Origin: Allacma fusca
Taxonomy: Eukaryota; Arthropoda; Collembola; Symphypleona; Sminthuridae
NCBI GenBank assembly: GCA_947179485.1
Contig: OX359245.1
Span: forward strand, 33,591,067 to 33,655,066
DNA length: 64,000 nt
Direction of reading: 5' to 3'
Shown: positions 1 to 10,726 of the stretch, piece after piece
How the letters are laid out: the number at the start of each line of letters is the position of its first letter
Position numbering within the stretch: the first letter of the stretch is position 1
Position numbers and translations under genes: made by a program
Notes under the pieces: generated by a model
What the model saw: the letters and a program-made list of their open reading frames with translations, nothing else
Told to the model about the DNA's origin: nothing
Database searches by the model: none

Positions 1-787
1 TGACAGGCGTCGTACCAGTCATCATATGAGTCGTTGGCGGGGGGCCGGGCGTCAGAGTTGGGAGAGGGCGAGTTTGGCAAACTGTCGTCATCACTTCCGG
101 TGAAGTCACTTTCGGAAGTGAAGGTATATGTACAGGGCCTGGTTGGGGCGGTTGAGCGAGAGGATTCTGTATGGGGTCCGGTGGAGCTGTGGACAGGAGT
201 TGTTGAGGCAATGTCAGAGTAGGGCCTTGACGTGGCCCGTGTTTCTTGATCCAATTGGATCGACGGGTTTGGATTGCACAAATGTTGGCTGATTCCAAAC
301 ATGCCCGAGATATTTGTTCGAACCGAATTTGCGGATCGATTGAAATAACGGGCGTCGCTGAGACGTAATTCGGTGGGGCGTCGCGTAGTTGAAGGAGAAA
401 CTCGTTCCACATTTGGGATTGTTTCACCGTTGCTTGGAAGTAAGTTGCGCTCAACTGGTCCAGAAGAGAGGGAATTTGGTCCGGCAATACAATTCCCACA
501 GCAACATGGCGGAAGGTCCTCTTCAGAATAGGAATTGAGGAGTCGTAACAACTGAGTTCGTTCCCAGACGCGTCGGCAAATTGATAGGGAAATATTTGAA
601 CTGTGCAAATTGATACTGGGCAGCAGATTAGCGTGTCCGGGGTTCCGGGGAGATAAACTTTGATTAATTCCGTCCAGGGGTTGTCGGAGAGTCGAATGGC
701 AGGATTGATGCCCAGAGTTGTCGGGTATTGGACAATGCCTGGCACATAAGGGTACACAGGCGGGGACTGGGGATTGTTGCTGGTCAT
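1..787 (-). CDS. Third ORF of a Ty3/Gypsy element, partial (runs off the window)
   Basis: An open frame on the minus strand starts with ATG at 787-785, six bases after the pol stop, and stays open for 262 codons to the window edge, so its 3' end is missing. It lies where an env gene would be in an errantivirus-like element. The visible N-terminal part shows no signal peptide or membrane segment. It begins MTSNNPQSPPVYPYVPG, passes through a mixed hydrophobic region and becomes Pro/Gln/Thr-rich towards the window edge. A second minus frame (ATG at 800-798, overlapping the pol stop) is also open over the same stretch, but its composition looks like an out-of-frame reading. I do not recognise the protein. 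It could be a degenerate env, a structural protein or an accessory ORF. The frame is well supported; the function is unknown. Confidence 0.6.
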   Translation of the reverse strand, partial: MTSNNPQSPPVYPYVPGIVQYPTTLGINPAIRLSDNPWTELIKVYLPGTPDTLICCPVSICTVQIFPYQFADASGNELSCYDSSIPILKRTFRHVAVGIVLPDQIPSLLDQLSATYFQATVKQSQMWNEFLLQLRDAPPNYVSATPVISIDPQIRFEQISRACLESANICAIQTRRSNWIKKHGPRQGPTLTLPQQLLSTAPPDPIQNPLAQPPQPGPVHIPSLPKVTSPEVMTTVCQTRPLPTLTPGPPPTTHMMTGTTPV

Positions 788-792
788 TGTGG

Positions 793-3700
793 TCAGACAT
801 GGGAAAATGTAACTTTCTTTGATTTATTTCGTAAACGTGTGGAACGTCGAACTGTATGATTGCTATCAACTTGTTGGGGAGATTTGAGAATTGATTTTAG
901 CTTTGTGGAGTGATAACCAAAAGTTTGAGGCGAGAAGTTTGGAGGAGGAGAAGTTAAACGCTTAACTGGACGGTCTTCAGAAGATGTGGACGGTTGTTGT
1001 TTCATTTTGCTTGAAGGACTTGTGGAATGTTTACGGATGGGAGAAGGGAGAGAGGAATCGGAGTTTAGGGTGTCGGAGGGAAATTGTGTCAACCAAGCAT
1101 CAAAGTCGTGCTGGTCTTCCGTAGTATATACATACTCGGGATGAATAATGCCATCCCCCAAATCAATTTTTATGAGCTTGAGTTGGGAGAGGTGACACTT
1201 AATACTAGGTCTAAGCTTAGTAGAGGGAAAGGTTAAAACTAAGTCAGCATTATTGTTCTTATCAATATAAGTTATGGTATAAGGTCCAACCCAACGACAA
1301 AGAAGTTTGTCAGACAAACCAATTTTTCGCTGAGGGAGATAAAATCGAACGTGGGAACCAACTTTAAACTCTAAGGGTTGATACATAGCATCAAATCGTT
1401 CTTTGGCTTGTAATTGAGCCTTTTTAATTAACTGGGATATTCTTTGATGCATAATTTTGACCTGAGAAGCGCTGAGTTGAGTCATTTGTAAAAGTGTATT
1501 AGGAATGGAGTTGAGTAGAGGGGCTGGAGGAGCTCTACCGAAAAATGCTTGAAAAGGGGAAATTTTTGTAACTGAATGCTCGGAAGTATTATATGCAGTA
1601 ATTACATACGGAACAAATATGTCCCAATCTAACTGATTGTCCGAAACAAATTTGCTGAGCATAATTGCGAGAGTTTGATTTAATCTCTCTACAATTCCGT
1701 GGGAACGGGGGTGAAAGGGCATACTTACATGATGTGTAATGTTAAACCGTTTTAATAATTCTTGTAGAGTTGCAGATTTAAACTCCGCAGCTCCGTCAGA
1801 AATTAATATAGACATGCCTGGAAATGTTAAAATAAAAGATTCCAAATGCATGGCTATATGAGCAGCTTCTCTGTTGGGGAGGAGGGAAGTATGTACCCAT
1901 TTGGTAAATAAGTCGGTGAGGACGAGTACATATTTATTGCCTCTCGGAGTTTCACGAAAGGGGCCTAATAGATCCATAGCATATGTGCTCGCTGGAATTT
2001 TTATGGGAATGTTTTTCAAACTGTCCATACGTAATTTGGTGAGGTGCTGGCGACTTTGGCACTCTGGGCAATGAGTACAGTGCTTAAATGTGTCTGATGT
2101 AATTGATCTCCACCAATAAAATGGACGGAGACGTGCCAAAGTCCGCTGAAAATTCAAATGACCACCAAGGGGATGATTGTGAGCATTTTGTAACACGATG
2201 GGAATCATAGCTTTAGGGATGACTAAAAGTTTAGGATTGCGGGGGTTAAATTGAATAAAATAAATACCATCATCATTGGGAATTAGTTTGGAGCGCTTTT
2301 TCTGCAATAATTTATTTAAAGTATGATCAATAGCTTGAGCATGCTTTAAATCAGCAGGATTTATGAGAGGTATTGGTGGGAGTGGCTTGGGGCTGGATGT
2401 GGGAGATTGGGCTGTAAGACCGGGTATTGTAAGATCATCTTCCGTGTCTTTTGTAGTTGAAAGAGCGTAGGGGCAACGAGAGACACCATCTACGTTCCTA
2501 TGTAGAGTACCTTTCTTATACCTAATTACATAGCGAAATTGTTCTAATATTACAGCCATACGAGTAAGTCGGGCGGTGGGATTACGTTGGCATTTTAAAT
2601 AACATAAAGCATGATGGTCCGTAACAATTATGAAAGGTTTGAGATATAAAAATTCTCGAAGCTTTCGTGTGGCAAATACTACAGCTAAACATTCTTTTTC
2701 CGTAGCACCCCAATTTTTCTCAGCTGGAGTCAAAGCTCGGGAAATAAAATAAATTGGGTGTTCGCCATCCTCAAATTGTTGATGTAAAATGCCAGCTATG
2801 GCTAAATTACTTGCGTCCGTATATAAAATACATGGGAGTGTGGGATCATAGTGTCTAAGGACCGGAGCTGTGCATAGCGCATTTTTGAGAGTCAAAAATG
2901 CCTTATCACAGTCTGGGCTCCAATGATAGAGAGAATGTTTCTTCAATAATCCTTGGAGAGGAGCAGCTATTTGAGCAAAGTTCCAAATAAATCTGCGATA
3001 ATAACCTATAGTGCCTAAAAATTTTCGGAGAGTTTCTAAATTATTGGGTTTGGGCTGTTCCATTATTGCAGCTACTTTTGCTGATTCAGTGGATAAACCT
3101 TTTTGGGACAAAAAGAATCCAAACACTACATGTTCTTGCATACCAAAGAAACACTTTTTAGGATTCATGCGAAAATTAACTTTAGCTAAGCGCTGAAAAA
3201 CAAGTTCTATGGCGACCAGGTGAGAGGGAAAGTCTTTACTGTAGGGAATAATGTCATCAATATAAGATACAGCGTGAGTGTATCTTAAAGTACCGAGTGT
3301 ACGAGCAGCTAGCCTTTGAAAGTAGGCGGGGGCATTTTTCAGACCAAAACATACACGTAGGTACATATATAATCCGAATTCAGTGACAATAGCAGTTAAA
3401 TGTTGATCATCCGGGTGGATGAGGGCTTGGTAATAACCGCTAAATAAATCTAAGGGAGAAAAATACGCTGCACTTCGTAACTGAAAAAGCAAGTCATCAA
3501 TCCTTGGGAGAGGGAATATTTCGTCTACCGTGATTTTATTTAGTTTTTGAAAATCACAGACGAGTCGCCATTTACCTAATTTTTGGCGGACTAAAAATAC
3601 AGGGGTGGAATAATTGGAGTTTTCACAGGGAACAATTATACCTGCTTGAATTAATTTATCTAATTCTTGCTTTAAAATCTCACGCTCCGTGGTGCTCAAG

Positions 3701-4584
3701 CGGTAAGGTTTAGCTTGAACTGGAGTGTCAGAGTTTAAATTAATTCGCATGGGGGGCAGGGTGCAAACTTGAAGATCCATTAGTGTCCACGCAAATAAAT
3801 ATGAATATTTATTGAGTAGACTAATGATTGAGGCGCGTTCAGCTGGCCTTAATTTGGGATTAATATTTAAGGATTGTAATTGTTCAGGAGTAAAAGGGGT
3901 TGGATTTTGAGGAATTACCGGAGCTGTGTTTAAGCTTTGGGTGAAATCATAGCGTTGAGCATGACCTAAAAGAGTATCAGCTGGAATAATCTGTGTAGAT
4001 GTGGAAATGTTTGTGGCAAGCAAAACATTTTTCGCTGGGTTAATTACGGGAGGAAAAATTACTTTGTATTGTTTTTCTATGAGTGGATGAGGGTTGAAAA
4101 ATGTCGTGTGAGATGTGTGTAGTGGTGTAGTAGGTACATACATTTGGTGTCGAGGGGGAAGTTGGATAGTAAACAGTGTTTTGACTGGAGATGAACAGCC
4201 GCACTCGGATGAGCAAGTGGCTGAGTATGCATGTTTACGAAAGTAATGACATACGTGAGAGTTGTATAGTGAGTTAGAGTTCAGATGTATATGAAAGTCA
4301 AACTGTGTAATAAACTTACAGCCAAGAATGAGTGGAGGAGTGAGCGTTTCAAGGACATGGGCTTCTGTTGTGTAAAAGTAGTTATCAAGTTGGAACGTTA
4401 AGGAGGCTATATGGGACGTAGGAATGCGAGCTTTATCTGCTGTGATAACAAATCTTTGTGGGCAAGGAGTGATGACTGCACTGGAGGGGATGTGATTCTT
4501 TTGTATTAAATTATGAGAAGCTCCTGTATCAATTAATGCATCAATGGAGACATCATCAAAATAACACATGATATATGGGCACAT
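793..4584 (-). CDS. pol: Ty3/Gypsy Pol polyprotein (protease, RT, RNase H, integrase), intact
   Basis: A 1263-codon open frame counted from the first ATG. The aspartic protease motif DTGAS is at residues 19-23. Reverse transcriptase carries YIDD at 441-444, followed by RNase H with a TDAS motif. Integrase has an H-H-C-C zinc finger and catalytic D871, D930 and E966, which is DD35E spacing. The order PR-RT-RH-IN is that of Metaviridae (Ty3/Gypsy). The frame is -1 relative to gag and remains open upstream of the ATG, past the gag stop, so synthesis as a Gag-Pol fusion by -1 frameshifting is likely (inference). I see no chromodomain; the C-terminal ~150 residues are Ser/Pro/Lys-rich. There is no premature stop, so the element looks recent and could supply enzymes in trans. 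It is clearly related to the second Gypsy element in this window. Confidence 0.95.
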   Translation of the reverse strand: MCPYIMCYFDDVSIDALIDTGASHNLIQKNHIPSSAVITPCPQRFVITADKARIPTSHIASLTFQLDNYFYTTEAHVLETLTPPLILGCKFITQFDFHIHLNSNSLYNSHVCHYFRKHAYSATCSSECGCSSPVKTLFTIQLPPRHQMYVPTTPLHTSHTTFFNPHPLIEKQYKVIFPPVINPAKNVLLATNISTSTQIIPADTLLGHAQRYDFTQSLNTAPVIPQNPTPFTPEQLQSLNINPKLRPAERASIISLLNKYSYLFAWTLMDLQVCTLPPMRINLNSDTPVQAKPYRLSTTEREILKQELDKLIQAGIIVPCENSNYSTPVFLVRQKLGKWRLVCDFQKLNKITVDEIFPLPRIDDLLFQLRSAAYFSPLDLFSGYYQALIHPDDQHLTAIVTEFGLYMYLRVCFGLKNAPAYFQRLAARTLGTLRYTHAVSYIDDIIPYSKDFPSHLVAIELVFQRLAKVNFRMNPKKCFFGMQEHVVFGFFLSQKGLSTESAKVAAIMEQPKPNNLETLRKFLGTIGYYRRFIWNFAQIAAPLQGLLKKHSLYHWSPDCDKAFLTLKNALCTAPVLRHYDPTLPCILYTDASNLAIAGILHQQFEDGEHPIYFISRALTPAEKNWGATEKECLAVVFATRKLREFLYLKPFIIVTDHHALCYLKCQRNPTARLTRMAVILEQFRYVIRYKKGTLHRNVDGVSRCPYALSTTKDTEDDLTIPGLTAQSPTSSPKPLPPIPLINPADLKHAQAIDHTLNKLLQKKRSKLIPNDDGIYFIQFNPRNPKLLVIPKAMIPIVLQNAHNHPLGGHLNFQRTLARLRPFYWWRSITSDTFKHCTHCPECQSRQHLTKLRMDSLKNIPIKIPASTYAMDLLGPFRETPRGNKYVLVLTDLFTKWVHTSLLPNREAAHIAMHLESFILTFPGMSILISDGAAEFKSATLQELLKRFNITHHVSMPFHPRSHGIVERLNQTLAIMLSKFVSDNQLDWDIFVPYVITAYNTSEHSVTKISPFQAFFGRAPPAPLLNSIPNTLLQMTQLSASQVKIMHQRISQLIKKAQLQAKERFDAMYQPLEFKVGSHVRFYLPQRKIGLSDKLLCRWVGPYTITYIDKNNNADLVLTFPSTKLRPSIKCHLSQLKLIKIDLGDGIIHPEYVYTTEDQHDFDAWLTQFPSDTLNSDSSLPSPIRKHSTSPSSKMKQQPSTSSEDRPVKRLTSPPPNFSPQTFGYHSTKLKSILKSPQQVDSNHTVRRSTRLRNKSKKVTFSHV

Positions 4585-4604
4585 TGATGAAGCAGGTGAC
4601 AGGT

Positions 4605-6218
4605 TTATTGTGGATAAGTTATGGAGGGATATTGAAGATTCGCAAAGTGATTCTGGGGAGCTTGATTGTTTTGGGGCGGATTGGGATTGAATGAAATTTC
4701 CAATCTGTGGGCATTTTGGTCGTTCCGGCGATTGTTGCCGTTGTTCTGATTGTTGCGGAAGCCATTGTTGTTTCCGCGGAAATTGTTGTTCCGAAAGTTC
4801 GGGCGGGGACCCTGACCACGCTGGTTGGGCCCCCTTTGTTGGTTTCCCGAACGGCAGTCACGACTGATGTGACCGAACTTATTACAATTATAACATTGCA
4901 TGCCTTTGTGGGGATTTTGGTTTTGGCCTCTGTTATTATTGGGATTATTATTATTATTGTTATTGTTGTTGCCTCGGGGCTGGTGGGGAACCGGTTGATG
5001 AATGTTACCTTGATTACCGCGGTGATTATTATTATGAAAATTGCCGCGGCCATTGCCACGACCTCGTCCGCGGCCAGGGACAAAAGCAAAATTAGCTTGG
5101 GCATTAGGCGCATCAGACAAGGTAAGTTTTTGGATGGTGTCTTCCAAAGACTTAACTTTTGCAGCCATATCTGAGGGTCCAGCAGTCGTATCTGCAAATT
5201 CTCGTTGTTCGCAAAAACGAACGAGAGCAGCTATGCTCGTAAATGGAAAACCTGCCGCTGCAGATTTGTACTTGGGAAGGAGTCCTTCCATTCCCCAAGC
5301 AACACGGTCAGGTTGACTCATGGTTGGTTCATAGCGAGTGCAAATACTATCAACATCATACAAAAATTTAGCACTCGTCTCATTATCTTTTTGTTTGCGG
5401 GAAATTAATTGATTAAGATAAACCTGTCTGGGTTTTGCATAGCGTTCACGGAGGGCCGTGAAAAATGTATCAATACTAACAATAGTGGGCGGTGCTATTG
5501 CGAGTTGGGTTTGTAGCCATTGAAAAGGGTCACGAGCTAATAAATTGGGAGTGTGTCCTTGAAGAGTGGGCCAATCCCATTGGTATTGGGCCACGACACG
5601 TTGAACGTCAATAATAAAATCATGAACATCATGAGTTGCGGGAAGGAATTGTTTAATCTTTTGGAAGTCAACAATGGAATGAATGGGAGCGGTAGTTACC
5701 GTGACATTGACTGGAGGTGGTGCTGCTGCTGCTGCTGCGGCCATTTTGAATGGTTTGACTTTGCGAGTTTTGGTAGAGGGTCCGTGACGTAAAAAATGTT
5801 GGATTTTACGGGCCTTTAATATTTGTCGTTTAAAAGAGGGAACGGGTCGTGTAACTGGAGTAACTAATGGAAGAGCCGGTAACGGTGGAGGAAGTGGTGG
5901 AGGTAAGGAGATTGGCGGGGGGGTGCCTGGTGGAGTAGAGTATTGTGGACTGGGAGTTCTCGGAGGAGAAGCTTGTGCGGGAGGGACTACTGGAAGAACT
6001 GGCGGTGGAGGTGGTGTGTTTATAGGTAATGGCGGAGGTAATTGAGGTGACTTTTTACTACTGCTAGTGGTAGCTTTTGCTTTGGCTTTTGCTTGTTGTA
6101 AAACCTTGGCTAATTCAGAAGCGTCTTTTAAATCAGGGTCAGAATTTTTACGAGTGACGCGACTTGTAGAAGGTTTAGGGTCAGGTTTGGATGCTGAGGG
6201 CTTCTTTTTATCGGACAT
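4605..6218 (-). CDS. gag: Ty3/Gypsy Gag, intact
   Basis: A 537-residue ORF upstream of pol on the same strand. The N-terminal third is low-complexity and Pro/Ser/Lys-rich. A central region (FQWLQTQLAIAPP, FTALRERYAKPRQVY) resembles the capsid-type retrotransposon Gag domain. The C-terminal third is Arg/Gly/Asn-rich and holds one CCHC zinc knuckle, CYNCNKFGHISRDC (CX2CX4HX4C), the nucleocapsid signature. The long Asn runs come from AAT/AAC repeats. The product would form the virus-like particle that packages the element RNA. Gag of the second element aligns along most of its length, including the same knuckle, which supports the frame and the start. Confidence 0.92.
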   Translation of the reverse strand: MSDKKKPSASKPDPKPSTSRVTRKNSDPDLKDASELAKVLQQAKAKAKATTSSSKKSPQLPPPLPINTPPPPPVLPVVPPAQASPPRTPSPQYSTPPGTPPPISLPPPLPPPLPALPLVTPVTRPVPSFKRQILKARKIQHFLRHGPSTKTRKVKPFKMAAAAAAAPPPVNVTVTTAPIHSIVDFQKIKQFLPATHDVHDFIIDVQRVVAQYQWDWPTLQGHTPNLLARDPFQWLQTQLAIAPPTIVSIDTFFTALRERYAKPRQVYLNQLISRKQKDNETSAKFLYDVDSICTRYEPTMSQPDRVAWGMEGLLPKYKSAAAGFPFTSIAALVRFCEQREFADTTAGPSDMAAKVKSLEDTIQKLTLSDAPNAQANFAFVPGRGRGRGNGRGNFHNNNHRGNQGNIHQPVPHQPRGNNNNNNNNNPNNNRGQNQNPHKGMQCYNCNKFGHISRDCRSGNQQRGPNQRGQGPRPNFRNNNFRGNNNGFRNNQNNGNNRRNDQNAHRLEISFNPNPPQNNQAPQNHFANLQYPSITYPQ

Positions 6219-6739
6219 AAATTATAACGTATGTATGTACGTACCGTGACGGTGGTTCATGAAAATGAAACTGAACACTGTGCATTTACTATTTAAAATT
6301 CCTCCTGGATGAGGTGGGAACGGTACTGAGCTCTGTGGCTGTCCGTTGAGTATACCCAAATCCTCAGGGCATCGGTCGGTGAAGCGCAGGTAAATCCGTC
6401 TGCCTTCCGTGGACAAGAAATAATAACCCCGTTTATCAATAAAAACTTACGAGGGGTTCTTCGACCGGTCACAGTCAATAAGGTTGACTCCTCTGGGGGT
6501 AGTCCCGAATGAGCTGTGCGTGTTGCAACGTCAAAAATGCAGGAATGTTACCTCTGCGTGGCCAAAAACTGTAAATCTCAAAAATTCTCACGAAATATGA
6601 CACTTTAATCAAACTTGCCTGGTAATGAAATCAATTCTTAAAGTAAATCGATTGTTTCCCAAGGGGAGTGATAATTGAGAGTAATTCGGGAGCATTGCCA
6701 GGGAAAGAATATTTTGGCAATGTTTTACAAAGGCCACCA
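6219..6739 (-). other. Untranslated leader and primer binding site of the first Gypsy element
   Basis: The leader between the 5' LTR and gag contains no long ORF. The primer binding site is at complement(6722-6739), directly after the LTR end, and reads TGGTGGCCTTTGTAAAAC. The second Gypsy element has a closely similar PBS, TGGTGGCCCATGTCAAAG. Both imply a tRNA whose 3' end is GGCCACCA; I do not assign the tRNA. Confidence 0.6.
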
Positions 6740-7127
6740 TGTAAGAGTAGGTTATGGTCATACCATGAAATCCTAACTCCTGGATTATTTACTTATGTAA
6801 TTATCGAGAAATTGTAAATAATTGGAAATCGTGCTGATGAAAGGAATGATTATGAATAAACGATTGAGTGTGATTTTACATTAATCCGAAGACTAATTGC
6901 TTTTATTTATAATTGAAATCAAAAGGAAAAGGAAATGAAGATTAACAACTAAAAATAGGTGTTACTGGAATGACTCTCAGTTATTCACTGAAGAGTCTGG
7001 AAGAATCTTAAACTTAACAAGTGGCTACTTGAGCCTATTTTTACAATCTTAAGTCTAGACGTTACATCATAACGGATGTAACGGGACGTTGACACTCGTC
7101 GGCTTTAGCCGATGGGAAGTGCTTACA
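6740..7127 (-). repeat. 5' LTR of the first Gypsy element
   Basis: Boundaries were inferred from the PBS and from the matched inverted ends: on the minus strand the 388 bp segment starts TGTAAG and ends CTTACA. It contains an AATAAA signal (complement 6902-6907) and a hairpin near its start (CATCGGC and GCCGA arms around a TAAA loop). The partner 3' LTR lies outside the window, so it cannot be compared here and no target duplication can be checked. Confidence 0.6.
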
Positions 7128-10100
7128 TTGCACCTTTACACTAAGTGTTTAAGTAACTTTGAACTGACTTAACCTAAGGTTGTGTGTTTCACAACTTAAT
7201 TAATTATTCATGGGAAACTTAACTAATTTATGTAATTTCTATATACATACCTAACAATATCAAATCGACTTTATTAAAAGTAAATAACAGTACACCATCT
7301 CCAATACCTTTAGCTACTCGAATTTAAATGAGAATTCAGTAACAGTCATTAAATTAATCATCGCAGTGCAAAGTTCAGTAGTAACTACAATTACCTAAGA
7401 CAAGTAGCACTTTCAATATACTTTTGCTGAACTAACAAGGATAAGAGCACGCTGGAGTTTTCTGAGTTACAATTTTGGGTTTAAGTTCCACAGAGTTCCA
7501 TTTTTGCAACGTGTTAATTAATTATTATTTATTATTTTGCTAAATAATAACGTGCAAAAGAGTGATTTATTTGGCATGCTTCGACGTACTTTTAAAATAA
7601 TATTTTATTTGTGAGGTATTTTTATGTTATAAACTTGATGTGAACACCAGGTAGGTACACGTTTTGTTCCTGTTCCCAAACCCGCTTTTGTTCCCATATT
7701 TTGGGAACAATTTCTACGTTCCCAAACGTTCCCAAAGTGCTTTGGGAACAAAATTTGTGTTCCCGTACGCACACATTCCTGTTCCTGTTCCCAAAAACCT
7801 GGGTGTCTCCTGTTCCCATGGACAGCACTATCATGTACAAGCAATTTAGAAACAAGATAAATGGATCAAATACAGCAAAACCATAGTAATAATCAATTAG
7901 GTGTGGTAATAAGCACTCCATGTAAATTTCCTTGCTCCTCCTATTTAATAAGTAAATCAATACAGATTACAACAAAGAGGCAAGGAGGAAAGTATACAAA
8001 TAAATTACCTGCAAGTTGCAAGCACTGTCTTTCACAAATCTGAAGATGAAAATGCCATTGAAATTCTGTGTAAGATATTGTAAGTAAGACAAACGTCATC
8101 AGAATAGGATTTATAATTCGATAATTATTTAGTGCATGAGAACCCCAAAAACGCACACTACAAACAAATACAGACAACAATAAATGTTTATGTTAAAAAA
8201 TATTTATTGCACCCGACTAATGTACACCCCATTTGGGGAAGTACAAAAGAAATAATAAAATTATAAATGGGAATAAATCCTGTTATTGTTGTTGTTCCGT
8301 AATACAGATATTAATGCTTTATGTTCCAGCCGTAAAGATAACGATATATATGTTTCTACACAAATGTGAGGCTAATCTAAAACAAATCAGTCGTTCATTT
8401 GCCAGAACTAAAACTCAAAACCAGTTCTCGGCTCACAGAGCACCTGCAATGCTAATCGGGAATGAATAGTGAATGCGTTGTTTTATCCAAAGTGTAAATT
8501 GTAATCACGTTTTAAACTTCTACAACAGTGGACCTCATGGATAGAGGAACTGTAAAAGCGTATGTGGGGAAAGTGAAGATAAGCACTGTGCATTTTCCCC
8601 ACAAACTATTGGGAATACTTTGAGTACTTTTACACACACAATAAATAAATCTACAGGAAGTACAAATAAACCATACATAGGGTTAGTAAATATGAAAATA
8701 CCTATAACTGATCAGAAATTAACTGATAAAATTTAGACACTTGTGTATTTCATGTCACGAACCAATAGGTAGAGAATATCAAGGTTGCAAAATTAAAAAT
8801 GCAATAACATTTTCAGTTTAACGTATTTTAGGCATACTCAACGTAAACCAAATATTTTTGGCATACTCGTCCCAATTTGTTCGTTATAATTGTTCGTTAT
8901 ACAAATATGTCCGTTCGGCTGCATCTAATTAGTAATTTTGATGACTAAATCGCAAAGCAGTATGCTGATACTGTTAGTCTTTTATTTTATTTTAGGTAAG
9001 GGCACACATACGAGACAATGTGGGTGACAAAAACTGAACTGACACACTATTTTAAGAATAACAACGTTGATTGAATATCTCAGTATCATTTTATGCACAT
9101 TATTTTGGGAACACATCACTCATTTCCCGCGGAATCCTCACTGCACATGTTATTTTACCCCTGCGTTTCCCTACCCAATATTTCTCAGTATTCCACAAAT
9201 ATTCCGATCCAAGCTAAAATAATAGATTTTAAGCTTCATTTCTTCCTTTAGAATTTTCCATACACTAAAAACAGCGTAACTCCGCTAACAATTTACTGCA
9301 ACAATTATTAATAAATTTTTTTAAATTGTGTCTGCTTTGTTCCTGAGGATGAGTCTCTTAGATGTCGAAATCTTGCTACATGAATGATTAAGTATTTCAT
9401 GTAGCACAGTGATTTTCTTATATAGTGACTCCTAAGGGATGACAAAACACCTGGCAATACCTACTAATGTAAATTTAATCCTAGGAAACATTTAAACATG
9501 CTAATATAAATCGAATGCTGTCTAAGAGGAACCCACTATGTATTGTTATGACATTATGAAATTAACTACAACTGTTAGAATTAAGTCAAACAATTATTAC
9601 TAGTTTTAGAAATAATGAATTATCGTAATATTGTAAAAGATTAAGAATGTAGAATACGATGCTGACTAACTATTACTATCTCTTAGTATCTACGACTATC
9701 TATTCTGTTGAATAAATTAAGGGAGGTCATTCCAGGTTTCTCTCTTGACATAGCTTGACTTACCTTCTTGTGCTACTCAAGTGAGCCACCCTACACTATC
9801 ACTAACCTTACATTACACATTTTTAGTGTTCTTACAATATATAGGAAATTTACTGTAATTATGTTAAACGTTGAAGTATTTTCTGAAACTCTGATAAGGA
9901 AGATTCGGAAAAGGAAAAATTTCTGTTTTTTCCCCAAACGGTCAGGTATTCATGCTAATAGGCATCTCGAAAAGCAAAATGATATACGTCCTTAATTTTT
10001 GTACAGCATGCAGATGCAGATCATTTTGCCATGTCGATTGCACCGTCGATACAGCCCGTCTTTGATACAGGTTCATTGTCCCGATATAATAACGGGACCG

Positions 10101-10544
10101 GACCATATCAAACTATATTCGAACCTTGGACCTGACTAAAAATTTTTGCCCGGGCTGTACCAAGGCCAGCACGAGTCAGGAGCAACCATTAATAAATAAT
10201 ACACGATTCAAGGTAAAAAGTGCATGAGAAGCACTGCTTCTGTAGTACGCACTCATCCCAGCGTTACCTAGCTAAATAGATTTAGATAAACTTTGACAAA
10301 TATTAGGAATTCCGTGCGCATCTAGGATTCGTGAGGAGAAGTATAATTTTCCCCAGTGAACTCTAAAAGCATTCGGACCCATTCACTTAATTTTGGAAGT
10401 ATGATATTACACATACAATAGATCATCAAAGGACATTTTTATTACCAATGTTTCCTAATTATGTCAAAGTTCTCAGCTGAAACCAGTATTCAATAAATTA
10501 GATTGGCATCATGCAGAAAATATCCTAAGTCAAAGCTTGGGCTG
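7128..10544. other. Intergenic, AT-rich, with one GTTCCC-rich repeat block
   Basis: No gene is supported here. At about 7644-7830 there is a block built from repeated GTTCCC/GGGAAC words, bounded by ACACCAGGT on the left and ACCTGGGTGT on the right. It is probably a small transposon derivative with G/C-rich subterminal repeats. The remainder is unremarkable AT-rich sequence. Confidence 0.5.
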
Positions 10545-10552
10545 TATAAAAG
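10545..10552 (+). promoter_or_regulatory. TATA box of CRAL-TRIO gene A
   Basis: TATAAAAG lies 175 bp upstream of the gene A start codon. It implies transcription start near 10575 and a 5' leader of roughly 150 nt. The match to the consensus is good, but the start site is inferred. Confidence 0.5.
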
Positions 10553-10726
10553 GAGAACCCAATGATCTATAAGACATTGACAGAACCAGCCATTGAACAA
10601 ATCTCCTGAACTCAAACTTATATAAACTAGTTCAAAATCTTCCTATTTAACCTACAAAGTCACACTTTTTCATTTTATACATACATAGGTCACTTAATAT
10701 ACGCTAAAGTCAAAACCAAAGAAAAA

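Noticed and set aside
34-222. Plus-strand ORF at the window start
   Set aside because: It is the complement of the Gypsy third ORF, which has better protein-like composition.
4619-5316. ORFs on both strands over the gag 3' end
   Set aside because: They are shadows of the Asn/Arg/Gly-rich gag tail, with runs of Ile/Val/Thr produced by AAT/ATT repeats.
7605-7960. Overlapping ORFs on both strands near 7.7 kb
   Set aside because: They arise from the GTTCCC/GGGAAC repeat block and have no coding character.
10100-10125. tRNA B-box-like TTCGAACC
   Set aside because: There is no matching A box or cloverleaf around it.
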